A model generated the notes under the pieces. It did no database searches and was not told the origin of the DNA. It saw nothing but the letters and a program-made list of their open reading frames with translations. The translations under genes and the position numbers were made by a program. Below are positions 8,249 through 16,121 of a stretch of 46,603 nt of DNA, one piece after another. This DNA is from Candidatus Yanofskyibacteriota bacterium (GTDB lineage Bacteria > Patescibacteriota > Minisyncoccia > 2-02-FULL-40-12 > GWA2-44-9): positions 1 to 46,603 of the forward strand of contig PLYL01000016.1 in the NCBI GenBank assembly GCA_003151795.1. The letters run 5' to 3'. The first letter of the stretch is position 1; each line of letters starts with the position of its first letter.

Positions 8249-8779
8249 TTAGTTCGGAAAGAACCGCAGAGATTTGCCCTCTGAATTTCCCGGAAGCGCG
8301 GGCCGAAGCCGTGCATAGTAAACGACGGTCGTGCCACGGTCGTCTACTGTCTTCGTCCAACGACTTTTGCCTGCTTCTTCCTGAAACTTATTAAAGGCGA
8401 GAATCGCCCGAGCCCGCCCTTCTTCGACCGCTTCGTACTTAGCGGCTTGCGAATCATTAGTCACCGGGTCTATTCCGAGCCCCAGCATAATGTTCGCCAT
8501 CTTCTCGGAATCTGAAGTCCGTCTCGGCGTTTCCAGTTCGAGTTCAAAACCATGTTCAAACACCCGGCAAGCAAGCTGGTACTGCTCTTCACTCATGCTG
8601 CCAGAACGCCCGCGCCTCACGATCGTTTCACCGAAGTCCCGAACGAGCCCTCTCACCATCCTGGTGAGCACATCTCTGTCTACCGGTGCTCCGGTGCCAA
8701 TGCTAAGTTCCAGCACTTCGGCTCGGGAACTTGCATCGCCTTCTGTAATCCTTACCGTCAATTTAACTGGTGCTGGCAT
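8249..8779 (-). CDS. Hypothetical protein, 176 aa
   Basis: I do not recognise a family. The ATG at 8779 (MPAPVKLTVRITEGDAS) is preferred to the track start because a good ribosome-binding site, AGAGGTGG, lies just upstream of it. No signal peptide or membrane segment is visible, so it is probably cytoplasmic. The N-terminal 35 residues look like a beta-rich piece, followed by helical segments (RDVLTRMVRGLVRDFGETIVRR) and a C-terminal stretch rich in Arg and Pro. Clear Shine-Dalgarno and flanking hairpins (8205, 8799) make it an independent unit inserted between pnp and the NYN gene. Base composition is higher in G+C than the AT-rich neighbours. Confidence 0.65.
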   Translation of the reverse strand: MPAPVKLTVRITEGDASSRAEVLELSIGTGAPVDRDVLTRMVRGLVRDFGETIVRRGRSGSMSEEQYQLACRVFEHGFELELETPRRTSDSEKMANIMLGLGIDPVTNDSQAAKYEAVEEGRARAILAFNKFQEEAGKSRWTKTVDDRGTTVVYYARLRPALPGNSEGKSLRFFPN

Positions 8780-8798
8780 AGGCCACCTCTGCAAAGAC

Positions 8799-8822
8799 AA
8801 TACCGCCTTCCGGCGGTATTGT
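8799..8822. terminator. Hairpin between NYN gene and 8249-8779 gene
   Basis: CAATACCGCC and GGCGGTATTG form a 10-bp perfect stem with a 4-nt TTCC loop, 20 bp past the NYN stop. The tail is only moderately T-rich, so it may act as a terminator of the NYN gene. Confidence 0.55.
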
Positions 8823-8841
8823 CAAATTTTATTCCTAAAAA

Positions 8842-9354
8842 TTACTTTAACAACACCTTGTCCTTAACTTCTTCCAAATCGAGGTAGTTGTTGGTGGCTT
8901 CGATGAGACGGCCGGAGGTGGAGCGGCCGAAACCGGCGACTTCGACGATGGTGCCGTTGAATTTAAGGTAATCGACGAGGGGCTCATAATCACCGTCACC
9001 GGAGACGATGACGATAACGTCGACAAGCTTGGCAAGAGTGATGGCATCAATGGCGATAGCGACGTCCCAGTCGCCCTTTTTCATGCCGCCAGGGAAGACT
9101 TGGAGATCTTTTGATTTTAATTCGTAGCCGGCTTTTTCGAGCGCAGAAAAGAAAGCTTTTTCTTCTTCGGTGTCAGATTTGACAACATAGGCGATGGCGC
9201 GGACCAATTCGCGGTTCGCGGTCGTGAGTTTGAGAAGTTCGCCGAAATTAACGCGGGCTTTATATAAATTCTTAGCCGAGTGGTACATATTCGAAACATC
9301 GACCAAAATACCAACCCGATGATTCTTCCTTTGAGGAACTGTGAGTTTGTTCAT
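8842..9354 (-). CDS. NYN domain (LabA/DUF88-like) ribonuclease
   Basis: The 170-aa protein shows the NYN fold signatures: an early acidic strand VGILVDVSNMYHSAKN, a central KKGDWDVAIAIDAITLA, and VIVSGDGDYEPLVDYLK with the catalytic-type aspartates, then VEVAGFGRST. NYN domains are PIN-like metal-dependent nucleases acting on RNA. The Asp residues expected at the active site are all present. It lies between rpsO and pnp, which is suggestive of RNA processing, but a shared transcript is not certain because a 172-bp spacer separates it from rpsO. Confidence 0.88.
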   Translation of the reverse strand: MNKLTVPQRKNHRVGILVDVSNMYHSAKNLYKARVNFGELLKLTTANRELVRAIAYVVKSDTEEEKAFFSALEKAGYELKSKDLQVFPGGMKKGDWDVAIAIDAITLAKLVDVIVIVSGDGDYEPLVDYLKFNGTIVEVAGFGRSTSGRLIEATNNYLDLEEVKDKVLLK

Positions 9355-9526
9355 ATATAACTTGCTGACCGCTCTGCTCGGCCTTCTGGCCTTTAAGCAG
9401 GCTCTTGACCATCTTCTTCGTTAAAAGCTCCGCTTGCTCTTCGTCATATGTCTATATGACTTCATTGCAATGCTCGCTTTTGCCTCGAATCTGGTCAAGT
9501 CAGCGGCGTTCTATTAAAATCTGAAA

Positions 9527-9790
9527 TTATAAACCTAATTTTTTGGTCAAGCTGGCGTGCCGTTTTGGATTGTCGCGTTTCAAGAAATCCATCAATCGTT
9601 TGCGCTTGGCCACCATTTTCAAGAGACCCAGGCGGGAGCTATTGTCTTTGCCGTGCTTTTTTAAATGCTTGGCAAGCATTTCGATTTCTTTGGTAAACAA
9701 AGCCACCTGGGCTTCAGCCGAGCCGGTGTCTTTGTCATGAATCCGGACTTGTTCTAAAACTTTCGATTTTTGCTGGGTAGTTAAGGCCAT
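9527..9790 (-). CDS. rpsO: 30S ribosomal protein S15
   Basis: The 87-aa protein is close to the usual 88-89 residues. Diagnostic segments are DTGSAEAQVALFTKEI and HGKDNSSRLGLLKMVAKRKRLMDFL, followed by the basic C-terminus. S15 binds the central domain of 16S rRNA early in 30S assembly. The rpsO-pnp order is conserved widely, but here two other genes lie between them. The 9355-9526 spacer downstream holds no gene I can support. Confidence 0.97.
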   Translation of the reverse strand: MALTTQQKSKVLEQVRIHDKDTGSAEAQVALFTKEIEMLAKHLKKHGKDNSSRLGLLKMVAKRKRLMDFLKRDNPKRHASLTKKLGL

Positions 9791-9893
9791 GGGAATAGGG
9801 GTATGTATTAAGTATTATGGAAAATAAAACTAAATGTATTCTATCACGGATTTTGATTGCTTACAATAGCTTATATTTTGCGACGTAAAGATG

Positions 9894-9899
9894 TATAAT
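9894..9899 (+). promoter_or_regulatory. -10 box upstream of the Xer recombinase
   Basis: TATAAT lies about 9 bp upstream of the ATG at 9908. A weak -35 (TTATAT) is 17 bp further upstream. The transcript would be nearly leaderless. Confidence 0.4.
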
Positions 9900-9907
9900 G
9901 ACCGTAT

Positions 9908-10852
9908 ATGGCTGATTTGAAAACTCTTAAAATACAATATCTGGAATACTTAGAGATCGAGAAGAATCGGTCGCCTAAGACACTGGAAAACTATGGACGA
10001 TATTTGGATAGGTTTTTGAACTTTGCCAAAGTGAAAAACGCGGAAGACTTGGATGATGAGCGCATCCGCCAATATCGTCTGCATTTGAATCGCCTGAATA
10101 GAGGAGATGGCCCCTCCTTCGCCAAGGCTTCGGCGGGCGAGCGACCCTTGATGAAAGTTACCCAGAATTACCATGTCATTGCATTGCGGAATTTTTTAAA
10201 GTATCTCGCCAAGCGGGGAGTGCAAAGCGTCTCGGCAGAAAAGATTGAATTGGGCCGAGCCGAGGACCGGCATGTGACTTTTCTTGAACATAGCGAGTTA
10301 GACAGATTATTAAATGCGCCGGAAGGGGACAAGTTGGACGCTCTGCGGGACCGAGCGATGTTGCGGATGCTTTTCTCCACGGGTATGCGCGTCTCCGAAC
10401 TCTGCTCAATGGACCGTAACAAGATTGACGTAAAGCGAGGCGAGCTGTCAGTGCTCGGTAAAGGTCGGAAGATTCGCTTGGTCTTTCTGTCCGAGGACGC
10501 TAAAGATTACATCGCTCAATACCTCGCCAAAAGAACCGACGTCGATGAGGCTTTGTTCATCCGCATTCCCAAATCTGGCAAGTTTGGCAAAGATTCAGAC
10601 CTGCGTCTCACGCCCCGCTCGGTTCAGCGCATCGTCCAAAAATATGCCATCAAAGCCGGCATCATGGGCAAACACGTTTCGCCCCACACTTTGCGTCACA
10701 GCTATGCCACTGATTTATTAAGAAATGGCGCCGACATCCGCTCCGTCCAAGCCATGCTCGGCCATTCTTCGGTTACGACTACCCAAATCTACACCCACGT
10801 CACCGACACCCAGTTGCGGGAGATTCATAAAAAATTTCACGATAAAAAATAA
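9908..10852 (+). CDS. Tyrosine recombinase XerC/XerD-like
   Basis: The 314-aa protein has an N-terminal SAM-like core-binding domain (residues 1-100) and a C-terminal catalytic domain. The catalytic set is visible: Arg in STGMRVSELCSM, Lys in VLGKGRKIRLV, HTLRHSYAT (H-x-x-R), GHSSVTTTQIYTHV (His and the nucleophilic Tyr). It probably resolves chromosome dimers as the single Xer of this cell, although a mobile-element recombinase is not excluded. A palindromic insertion near residues 68-80 adds PSFAKASAGERP in the core-binding domain, in frame. Whether it is XerC, XerD or a single XerH/XerA-type enzyme cannot be told here. Confidence 0.92.
   Translation: MADLKTLKIQYLEYLEIEKNRSPKTLENYGRYLDRFLNFAKVKNAEDLDDERIRQYRLHLNRLNRGDGPSFAKASAGERPLMKVTQNYHVIALRNFLKYLAKRGVQSVSAEKIELGRAEDRHVTFLEHSELDRLLNAPEGDKLDALRDRAMLRMLFSTGMRVSELCSMDRNKIDVKRGELSVLGKGRKIRLVFLSEDAKDYIAQYLAKRTDVDEALFIRIPKSGKFGKDSDLRLTPRSVQRIVQKYAIKAGIMGKHVSPHTLRHSYATDLLRNGADIRSVQAMLGHSSVTTTQIYTHVTDTQLREIHKKFHDKK
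10108..10146. repeat. SFAKASAGE-type palindromic insertion in xer
   Basis: The sequence around CCTTCGCCAAGGCTTCGGCG is an imperfect palindrome encoding PSFAKASAGERP in the recombinase. It is one of several in-frame palindromic insertions in this window. Confidence 0.6.
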
Positions 10853-10919
10853 AATCTAAAAATCCTCCGACTGGAGGACTTCTAAACTAACACCAAACAC
10901 GCGCTAAGTTATCAACCTT

Positions 10920-11171
10920 CTATTCGGCTTCGACTTTGAGAACAATCGCTCCTTCGCGAACTTTGCCGGTGGCCTGCAGGCCGACGACGTCGCCCTTCTT
11001 GGCTTGCTTAACTTCTTCGTGATCCACCTGCATCGAGCTGACGGTTTGCTCAAAATCCGAGCCGTGGCCCTCGAATTTGATTTTGTCGCCCACTTTAAGA
11101 CCGGCGGCTAATTCAACGATAGCCACCCCGAGCTTGTCGTAATAATGGGTCACTTTTCCGACCGGTTTCAT
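10920..11171 (-). CDS. EF-Tu domain 2-like small protein
   Basis: The 83-aa protein (from MKPVGKVTHYY) is almost entirely one beta-barrel like domain 2 of translational GTPases: GKVTHYYDKLGVAIVELA, LKVGDKIKFEGHGSDFEQTV, SMQVDHEEVKQAKKGDVVGL. Such stand-alone proteins are annotated as translation elongation factor-like and have no proven role. No G domain is present, so it is not a GTPase. The ATG at 11171 is preferred to the one three codons upstream, but the evidence is weak. Confidence 0.8.
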   Translation of the reverse strand: MKPVGKVTHYYDKLGVAIVELAAGLKVGDKIKFEGHGSDFEQTVSSMQVDHEEVKQAKKGDVVGLQATGKVREGAIVLKVEAE

Positions 11172-11227
11172 ATAGCCCAATTATATAAAATGGGACTGCG
11201 CAATGCAAGGCCCCGTTTATGTAAAGA

Positions 11228-11806
11228 TTATTTGTATTTCGGATGCTGTTCTTTTTTGCCAGCACGATGGGATTCGTCACGGGCGAGGGCGAAGAATAAA
11301 CTGGAGAGGCGGTTGAGATAGGGGACAATATTGCCGTCAATTTTCAATTCCCAATTTTTCTCCCTGCGGGAGATCTCCCGCAGGGAGACAATTTTCAAAA
11401 CAGACCGCTCAACTTTGCGGGAACGGGCGCGGAGCATGTCGAGCCATGCCGAATTGCGGGTCGAACCGGAAATAACAAAGCCCTTCGGAGATTTTAATTT
11501 ATTTTCGATGGTATCGATGATTTGTTCGGACCAGACGATTTTTGCCGGCAAGAAAACAGGCGGTTTTCGTTTTTCTTTCAGCATAACATAGGCAACATTG
11601 GCCTGTATGATAAAAAGGTCTTCCTGCACTTGATGGAGAATCTTTTCCAAACGCAAGGAAATACGGTCAGCTTTGAGAACACCAATCATGCTATTCAATT
11701 CATCGAGCTCGCCCAGAGTTTCGGTAAACGGATTGGTCTTCTTAATCTTCTTCTTACCAATAATACTGCTCCCCGAATCACCTTTGCGGGTATAGAAAAT
11801 TGTCAT
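11228..11806 (-). CDS. PduO-type ATP:cob(I)alamin adenosyltransferase
   Basis: The 192-aa protein starts at MTIFYTRKGDSGSS (11806); the track start at 11935 runs back through a tRNA. PduO features are the N-terminal YTRKGDSG, the helix TLGELDELNSMIG, and the C-terminal YLNRLSSLFFALARDE. The enzyme transfers the adenosyl group of ATP to cob(I)alamin. A perfect 30-bp palindrome (11359-11388) is translated as SLREISRRE inside the protein, just after RKVERSVLKIV and before the last helix. The start lies 2 bp after tRNA-Leu, so both could be on one transcript. Confidence 0.9.
   Translation of the reverse strand: MTIFYTRKGDSGSSIIGKKKIKKTNPFTETLGELDELNSMIGVLKADRISLRLEKILHQVQEDLFIIQANVAYVMLKEKRKPPVFLPAKIVWSEQIIDTIENKLKSPKGFVISGSTRNSAWLDMLRARSRKVERSVLKIVSLREISRREKNWELKIDGNIVPYLNRLSSLFFALARDESHRAGKKEQHPKYK
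11359..11388. repeat. 30-bp palindrome inside the adenosyltransferase gene
   Basis: The element is a perfect palindrome of the TCTCCC...GGGAGATCTCCC...GGGAGA type centred on AGATCT. It is read in frame as SLREISRRE. Related copies lie at 11945, 12318, 13733 and 44220. Confidence 0.85.
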
Positions 11807-11808
11807 AG

Positions 11809-11890
11809 TGCCCGAGGTGGGACTCGAACCCACATGCCTTTCGGCACACGATTTTAAGTCGTGCGTGTAAACCATTCCACCACTCGGGCA
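11809..11890 (-). tRNA. tRNA-Leu (TAA)
   Basis: The minus strand reads TGCCCGAGTGGTGGAATGG..., with anticodon stem CACGA/TCGTG and loop CTTAAAA, giving anticodon TAA. The variable arm and the T-arm GTGGGTTCGAGTCCCAC are intact, and the acceptor pairs TGCCCGA with TCGGGCA. Confidence 0.92.
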
Positions 11891-11904
11891 TTGATTTATC
11901 AAGA

Positions 11905-11996
11905 GGAGGTGCAGGAGGGAATCGAACCCTCGCATAATCGTTTTGTCATGGCTTCGCCAGATCTCGCGAAGCGAGACAGACCGCTATTCCACCTCT
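11905..11996 (-). pseudogene. Broken tRNA with palindromic insertion in the anticodon region
   Basis: The minus strand has an intact T-arm (GAGGGTTCGATTCCCTC) and 3' acceptor CTGCACC, but no D-arm. The anticodon region GCGGTCT is followed by a 33-nt palindrome-like insertion (11945-11977) and then AAAACGATTATGC. The anticodon-stem halves do not pair. Its 3' acceptor pairs perfectly with the 5' half at 12350-12381 (GGTGCAG), not with its own 5' end. I therefore call it a degenerate or recombined tRNA gene. Confidence 0.5.
11945..11977. repeat. Palindromic element in the broken tRNA
   Basis: The 33-nt segment starts GTCATGGCTTCGCCAGATCT and ends GCGAGAC. It keeps the central AGATCT and outer GTC...GAC of the family but is diverged. 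Confidence 0.65.
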
Positions 11997-11997
11997 G

Positions 11998-12069
11998 AGG
12001 CGCGAGTGGGAGTCGAACCCACGCATAGCGGTTTTGCAGACCGCCGTGTTACCGTTTCACCATCGCGCC
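11998..12069 (-). tRNA. tRNA-Cys (GCA)
   Basis: The minus strand reads GGCGCGATGGTGAAACGG..., with anticodon stem GCGGT/ACCGC and loop CTGCAAA, giving GCA. The T-arm GTGGGTTCGACTCCCAC and the acceptor GGCGCGA/TCGCGCC are intact. Its 5' end overlaps the 3' end of the GIY-YIG gene. Confidence 0.93.
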
Positions 12070-12306
12070 ATACTTCTTCTTTAAAATCTCTTTTTGTTGT
12101 CCTGTTTTTAGGAACATCTCTAATCGTACTGCCTCACCACGCGAATCGCAATCTCTACTCTCCATCAGTTTCCAAGGTCTGTATGGCTTAGTAGATCTCA
12201 CTTTGCCTGCATTATGAAGAGCGAAACGTCTTTCCAAATTTTCTGTGCTACCGACATACAAATCTCCATTTTTCTTACTGCGAAGGATATAAACAAAATA
12301 GTTCAT
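12049..12306 (-). CDS. GIY-YIG domain nuclease (UPF0213/YhbQ-like)
   Basis: The 85-aa protein is a single GIY-YIG domain: YFVYILRSKKNGDLYVGSTE, then the conserved Arg in LERRFALHNAGK and Glu in GEAVRLEMFLK. This size is typical of stand-alone GIY-YIG proteins rather than of homing endonucleases with extra DNA-binding parts. The last residues (YGAMVKR) are translated from the tRNA-Cys 5' end, an overlap of about 21 bp. It sits between two tRNA fragments that both carry a palindromic insertion, which is why a link with tRNA rearrangement deserves attention. Confidence 0.88.
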   Translation of the reverse strand: MNYFVYILRSKKNGDLYVGSTENLERRFALHNAGKVRSTKPYRPWKLMESRDCDSRGEAVRLEMFLKTGQQKEILKKKYGAMVKR

Positions 12307-12317
12307 ATATTTCTTTT

Positions 12318-12349
12318 GTCTCCCTGCGGGAGATCCCCCGAAGGGGGAC
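12318..12349. repeat. Palindromic element at the tRNA 5' fragment
   Basis: The 32-nt element begins GTCTCCCTGCGGGAGATCCC and ends GGGGGAC. It lies between the tRNA 5' half and the GIY-YIG start. The right half differs from the left, so it consists of two stacked hairpins. Confidence 0.75.
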
Positions 12350-12381
12350 AGACCGTAGCGTTACCACTTCGCCACTGCACC
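12350..12381 (-). pseudogene. tRNA 5' half, truncated in the anticodon loop
   Basis: The minus strand GGTGCAG is followed by TGGCGAAGTGGTAACGCTAC, which is a complete D-arm, and then GGTCTG, where the palindrome at 12318-12349 begins. No 3' half follows; the GIY-YIG gene does. The acceptor half GGTGCAG pairs perfectly with CTGCACC of the fragment at 11905. It begins 2 bp after the infB stop. Confidence 0.5.
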
Positions 12382-12382
12382 C

Positions 12383-13942
12383 TTACAACGTGCGGGCGAT
12401 ACTTTCTTCCTGGTATATTTCCAGAATATCGCCGACTTCGATATCAATCGCGGACTTCGAATCAATGATATCAATCCGCATGCCGGTTTCCAAGCCTTCG
12501 GCCACTTCGGGCACGTCTTGTTTGGCTTGCTGAACCTGGCCGACCTTGGCCAGCATGAGGCTCTTGCCATCGCGCTGAACATCGCACAACGCGCCCCGGA
12601 CTAATTTGCCGGACAAGACCCGGCCGCCGACGACTTGGTTGCGAGAATCTTTTTTGAATAAAGCCAGAATCTTAACTTTGCCGAGCACTTCCCGCCGCAC
12701 TTCAGCCGTCAATAAACCGGCCATTTCTTTGCGGATATGCTCAATCAGTTCATAGATGACATCGAACGTAGCGATGCTGACGTGTTCTTTTTCGGCCAAC
12801 TTGCGAGCCGAAGTTTCAACGGGCACGCGAAAACCAATCACCGAACCGCCCCCGCCAATCGCCGACCGGACATCAGAATCAGACACCGCGCCGATATCAT
12901 AGCTCAACACCGTGTACATAACTTCCTCGGATTTGATGTGCTTGAGGGCCATCTCGATGGCTTCCAGAGAACTGGAAACGTCGGTCTTAATCACCAACTT
13001 TAAATATTTCTTGGCCGGGTCAATCTGGGTATGGCTGGTTTTAAGAAAAGAAAAGAGGGGAGTCAGATCCACGTTTGAGGCCGCCAAGACTTGGGCTGAA
13101 TCTTTATCTAGCGCGGTCGTGAATTCTCGACCGATCTCGGGCGTATTCGTCCAGCCCGTAATTAAAACCGGTTGCGACGGTCCGGCCGTATCGAGCCGAT
13201 TGCCGGTAAAATCTTCCATCGATTTGACCTTGCCGACCACGGCTCCGGCGACAATCCAATCGCCGACGGACAAAATACCCTTGCGAATCAGGGCCGTCGC
13301 GACGTAACCGCGGCGCTTATCCAAATTGGATTCAATAATCACGCCCATCGCCGGCAAAGACAGGTCTTCTTTGAGATCCTCTAGCTCGGCCACTAGTAAA
13401 ACCATATCTAGCAATTCATTGATGCCGGTCTTTTGTTTGGCCGATATTTCGACGACGGGCACGGTGCCGCCCCAGTCTTCGACCAGAACTTCTTCGCCGG
13501 CCAAATCTTGTTTCACTTTTTGGACATTCGCGCCCGGCTTGTCAATTTTACTAATCGCGACCACAAAAGGAATCTTTTCTTCTTTGATAATTTTAATGGC
13601 TTCTTGCGTTTGGGGTTTGACGCCTTCGTCGGCCGCCACGACCAAAATCGCCACATCGGCGACTTTGGCCCCGCGCGACCGAATCGCGCTGAAAGCTTCG
13701 TGGCCGGGCGTATCGAGAAACGTAATCATCTTGTCTCCCTTCGGGAGATCTCCCGAAGGGAGACCCACGACGGCTTGGTAAGCCCCAATGTGTTGGGTAA
13801 TCCCTCCCGACTCTCCACTGGCGATATTGGCTTTGCGAATCACGTCCAACAAACTCGTCTTGCCATGGTCGACATGCCCAAGCACCACCACAATCGGCGG
13901 TCGATGTTCAGTATTGCTCGTTGTTGGCTTGATATCTGGCAT
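12383..13942 (-). CDS. infB: Translation initiation factor IF-2 (short form)
   Basis: The 519-aa protein lacks the long N-terminal extension of E. coli IF-2 and starts almost at the G domain. G1 is [12 protein letters not shown] near residue 22, then [12 protein letters not shown]3 DTPGHEAF, and G4 SKID (usually NKID). The beta-barrel domain II, domain III and the C-terminal initiator-tRNA-binding barrel follow. IF-2 places fMet-tRNA on the 30S subunit and promotes subunit joining. A perfect 32-bp palindrome at 13733-13764 inserts [12 protein letters not shown] between the switch I strand and G3, where other IF-2 proteins have a short turn. A tRNA fragment follows 2 bp after its stop. Confidence 0.95.
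   Translation of the reverse strand: MPDIKPTTSNTEHRPPIVVVLGHVDHGKTSLLDVIRKANIASGESGGITQHIGAYQAVVGLPSGDLPKGDKMITFLDTPGHEAFSAIRSRGAKVADVAILVVAADEGVKPQTQEAIKIIKEEKIPFVVAISKIDKPGANVQKVKQDLAGEEVLVEDWGGTVPVVEISAKQKTGINELLDMVLLVAELEDLKEDLSLPAMGVIIESNLDKRRGYVATALIRKGILSVGDWIVAGAVVGKVKSMEDFTGNRLDTAGPSQPVLITGWTNTPEIGREFTTALDKDSAQVLAASNVDLTPLFSFLKTSHTQIDPAKKYLKLVIKTDVSSSLEAIEMALKHIKSEEVMYTVLSYDIGAVSDSDVRSAIGGGGSVIGFRVPVETSARKLAEKEHVSIATFDVIYELIEHIRKEMAGLLTAEVRREVLGKVKILALFKKDSRNQVVGGRVLSGKLVRGALCDVQRDGKSLMLAKVGQVQQAKQDVPEVAEGLETGMRIDIIDSKSAIDIEVGDILEIYQEESIARTL
13733..13764. repeat. 32-bp perfect palindrome inside infB
   Basis: It begins GTCTCCCTTCGGGAGATCTC and is self-complementary over all 32 bases. 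It is read in frame as part of [13 protein letters not shown]. Confidence 0.88.
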
Positions 13943-13992
13943 TTAAGTGCCGTAATTTTACCATTCCAAACCCCTAAAGTCAAAGAAAAAGA

Positions 13993-14021
13993 TTGAAATA
14001 AGGCCACTGAAATGCTATTAT
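13993..14021 (+). promoter_or_regulatory. Promoter of tRNA-Ser (GCT)
   Basis: TTGAAA and TATTAT are separated by exactly 17 bp. The -10 box ends 12 bp before the tRNA 5' end. Confidence 0.7.
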
Positions 14022-14033
14022 ATGGTATCGTTT

Positions 14034-14122
14034 GGAGACGTGTCAGAGTGGTCTAATGTGCCTCTTTGCTAAAGAGGTGTTCGGGTTAAACCGAACCGGT
14101 GGTTCGAATCCACCCGTCTCCG
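14034..14122 (+). tRNA. tRNA-Ser (GCT)
   Basis: The acceptor GGAGACG/CGTCTCC, anticodon stem CCTCT/AGAGG with loop TTGCTAA (anticodon GCT at 14068-14070), a long variable arm (TTCGGGTTAAACCGAA) and the T-arm are all intact. Confidence 0.94.
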
Positions 14123-14123
14123 C

Positions 14124-14231
14124 ATTGACAACCTATTATCGGTGTGTTCCCGTATACTCGCGAGAGTAGCGAGACCCGAGTACCCGATAGTATTGGTTGA
14201 AACAAAAAGAGCGATGCACCGCTCTTTTTGT
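14124..14231 (+). ncRNA. Conserved structured element after tRNA-Ser, copy 1
   Basis: The roughly 108-nt segment is closely similar to 25126-25232 after the second tRNA-Ser. It has an outer stem (AACC...TATCGG with CCGATA...GGTT), an inner CTCGC/GCGAG hairpin and a final terminator-like hairpin ACAAAAAGAGCG/CGCTCTTTTTGT. Two base pairs change as A-T to G-C between copies, which indicates selection on RNA structure. The last hairpin also ends recombinase 1. Confidence 0.6.
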
Positions 14232-14233
14232 TT

Positions 14234-15574
14234 TTAGGCTTCCTCAATCAGAGTAATTTTCTTGTCTTTGTAATTCAGCCTGCTTCGAAGATTCGCTAGC
14301 AACTCGCGCTTGTCTGATACACTGCCTTCCTTGAGAAGATACTTGGCATACTGGCGGATATTGACGTCATCTTCTTCAACTAGCGCTTTGCCGCTTCGGC
14401 CATTTACTATTTTCTGAAGCTTATTGAATCGTCGTATCTCATCTTCTAGCTTGGTTCGCATACCCAGCTCATTAATATTCACTTGGTCTATTATTTTGAG
14501 AAGCTCATCAATCAATTCTTCTTCTCGGATATATTTATTCTTGCAGTTCCGATCTCTGGCTCGGCTACAGCCGTAGTAGATGTAGTGCGCTGACGTGCCG
14601 TCTTTCAAGACCTTCCATTTCTCCTCAGCGGATATGCCGGATTGGCAATAGCCACAGGTAAACAGCTTCGTGAATGAGAACTCTTTATTCTCTCGCTGAA
14701 TATTATCCCGATTGAGTTGAGCTTGGACTTTCTCAAAAAGCTCTTGGTCAATAATTGGCTGATGCTTGCCCTGATACCAGTTACCACTTGCGCGAGGCCG
14801 TTCAAAGACCCCGTAGTAGAATGGACTCTGCAATGTCCGGTACACGCCGCTTAATGTCAGCGGCTTATTTCCTCTGGTATAGAAGTTCAGCTCGAATCGG
14901 AGCCAATTGTATACTTTCCGGCCAGAAAAGTTTTCGTACGCCACTTTCTCAAACATCTTTTTGATAGTCGGTGCACGCAGGGGATCGACGATGACTTGGC
15001 ACTTCTTGTCCATCAGCCCCTGACTCAGATAGCCCAGCGGAGCTCTTCCAGCCCAGAGACCCATCTCGCATCGGGTACGAAGACCTCGTTTCACGTTCAC
15101 GCCTCGGTTATCATTCTCCAGTTTGGCTTGGCTCCCTAAAATCATGAGAAGGAATTTCTCGCTCGGGCTATTGGTAAATCTTTGGCCATACGTCCGGATC
15201 TCTATAAGGAGCTTGGCATCCATGAGGTCAACGATTTTGCCTAAGTCTCCGGCGTTCCTACTAATGCGATCGGGTGCCCATGTCAGAATGCCGTTGTACT
15301 TGCCTTGGCGTATCTCATCCACAATCTCATTGAAGATGGGACGCTGGCCAGTCTCTTTGGCTGAATGGGACTCGCGCTTCATACCTACGATCTCAAGGCC
15401 CTCCTTTTCTGCCAAAAGTAGCATCTCCTTAATCTGACTATCAATGGAGAGGATCTGGCGTTCCTCTGATTCCGTGCTTTTCCTCGCATATAGCACATAC
15501 TTGATCTTCTCCGGCGCAACCGCTATGGGGGCTGGGAAGGCCCCTGAAAGCCCTTGTTTTGGTATGTTGTTCAT
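14234..15574 (-). CDS. Large serine recombinase 1
   Basis: The 446-aa protein has an N-terminal resolvase domain (YVLYARKSTESEERQ, with the catalytic Ser after RK), a recombinase domain (GLRTRCEMGLWAGRAPLGY) and a zinc ribbon with CGYCQSG and a later CSRARDRNCKNK, then a short coiled coil. Such enzymes integrate, excise or invert DNA between att sites through a 5'-phosphoserine link. About 30 residues precede the domain; an internal start is possible but MNNIPKQG is the only good ATG. It ends 3 bp from the structured element behind tRNA-Ser, a typical place for an integrase. Confidence 0.92.
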   Translation of the reverse strand: MNNIPKQGLSGAFPAPIAVAPEKIKYVLYARKSTESEERQILSIDSQIKEMLLLAEKEGLEIVGMKRESHSAKETGQRPIFNEIVDEIRQGKYNGILTWAPDRISRNAGDLGKIVDLMDAKLLIEIRTYGQRFTNSPSEKFLLMILGSQAKLENDNRGVNVKRGLRTRCEMGLWAGRAPLGYLSQGLMDKKCQVIVDPLRAPTIKKMFEKVAYENFSGRKVYNWLRFELNFYTRGNKPLTLSGVYRTLQSPFYYGVFERPRASGNWYQGKHQPIIDQELFEKVQAQLNRDNIQRENKEFSFTKLFTCGYCQSGISAEEKWKVLKDGTSAHYIYYGCSRARDRNCKNKYIREEELIDELLKIIDQVNINELGMRTKLEDEIRRFNKLQKIVNGRSGKALVEEDDVNIRQYAKYLLKEGSVSDKRELLANLRSRLNYKDKKITLIEEA

Positions 15575-15689
15575 ATACCAATGAATGACGCACTGGTGGG
15601 AGGAGTCCAGAGCGTCCCGAGTGCTTGGAGTTGATAAGTAAAGCCCAGAATTAAGCTATAATATTGTTAGAATATAATTAATAAAATCT

Positions 15690-16118
15690 ATGGACACACC
15701 AATACCAGAAAATCAAAATGTAACGGTCACTCCAGTACCGATACCTCCCAATGTCACACCGGCACCAATGTCTCCACCCTCGCAACCAATTCCAACTCCT
15801 AATCAGCCGCTTAGTCATTCCAGTAACACAGGTACGGCGATTCTCGCATACCTCGGTATTTTAATCATCGTGCCATTTCTGACTGATGCCAAAAATGATC
15901 CGTTCGTGAAATTTCACATCAAGCAAGGCTTAGCTTTAATTATCTCGGAACTTGTTGGTTCGTTTATATTTGTCATTCCGATTTTGGGCTGGATCGTCGG
16001 AGCATTTCTCGGGTTATTCAATCTAATTATGATTATCACTGGTATTATTAATGCCGCCACTGGCAAACAAAAAGAATTGCCCATCCTCGGTCAATTCGCT
16101 CGTAATTTTAATTTCTAA
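15690..16118 (+). CDS. DUF4870/Tic20-like small membrane protein
   Basis: The 142-aa protein has a Pro/Thr-rich N-terminal tail of about 50 residues followed by three hydrophobic segments: AILAYLGILIIVPFL, ALIISELVGSFIFVIPILGW and FLGLFNLIMIITGIINA. The phrase DPFVKFHIKQGLALII between the first two is typical of the DUF4870/Tic20 membrane family, whose function is not established. It opens a plus-strand run of membrane and secreted proteins that extends to 21.5 kb. Confidence 0.72.
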   Translation: MDTPIPENQNVTVTPVPIPPNVTPAPMSPPSQPIPTPNQPLSHSSNTGTAILAYLGILIIVPFLTDAKNDPFVKFHIKQGLALIISELVGSFIFVIPILGWIVGAFLGLFNLIMIITGIINAATGKQKELPILGQFARNFNF

Positions 16119-16121
16119 CTC

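Noticed and set aside
11945-12349. tRNA intron encoding a GIY-YIG homing endonuclease
   Set aside because: The acceptor halves pair, but the anticodon stem halves do not, and tRNA-Cys also lies inside. I kept it only as an open finding about split or broken tRNAs.
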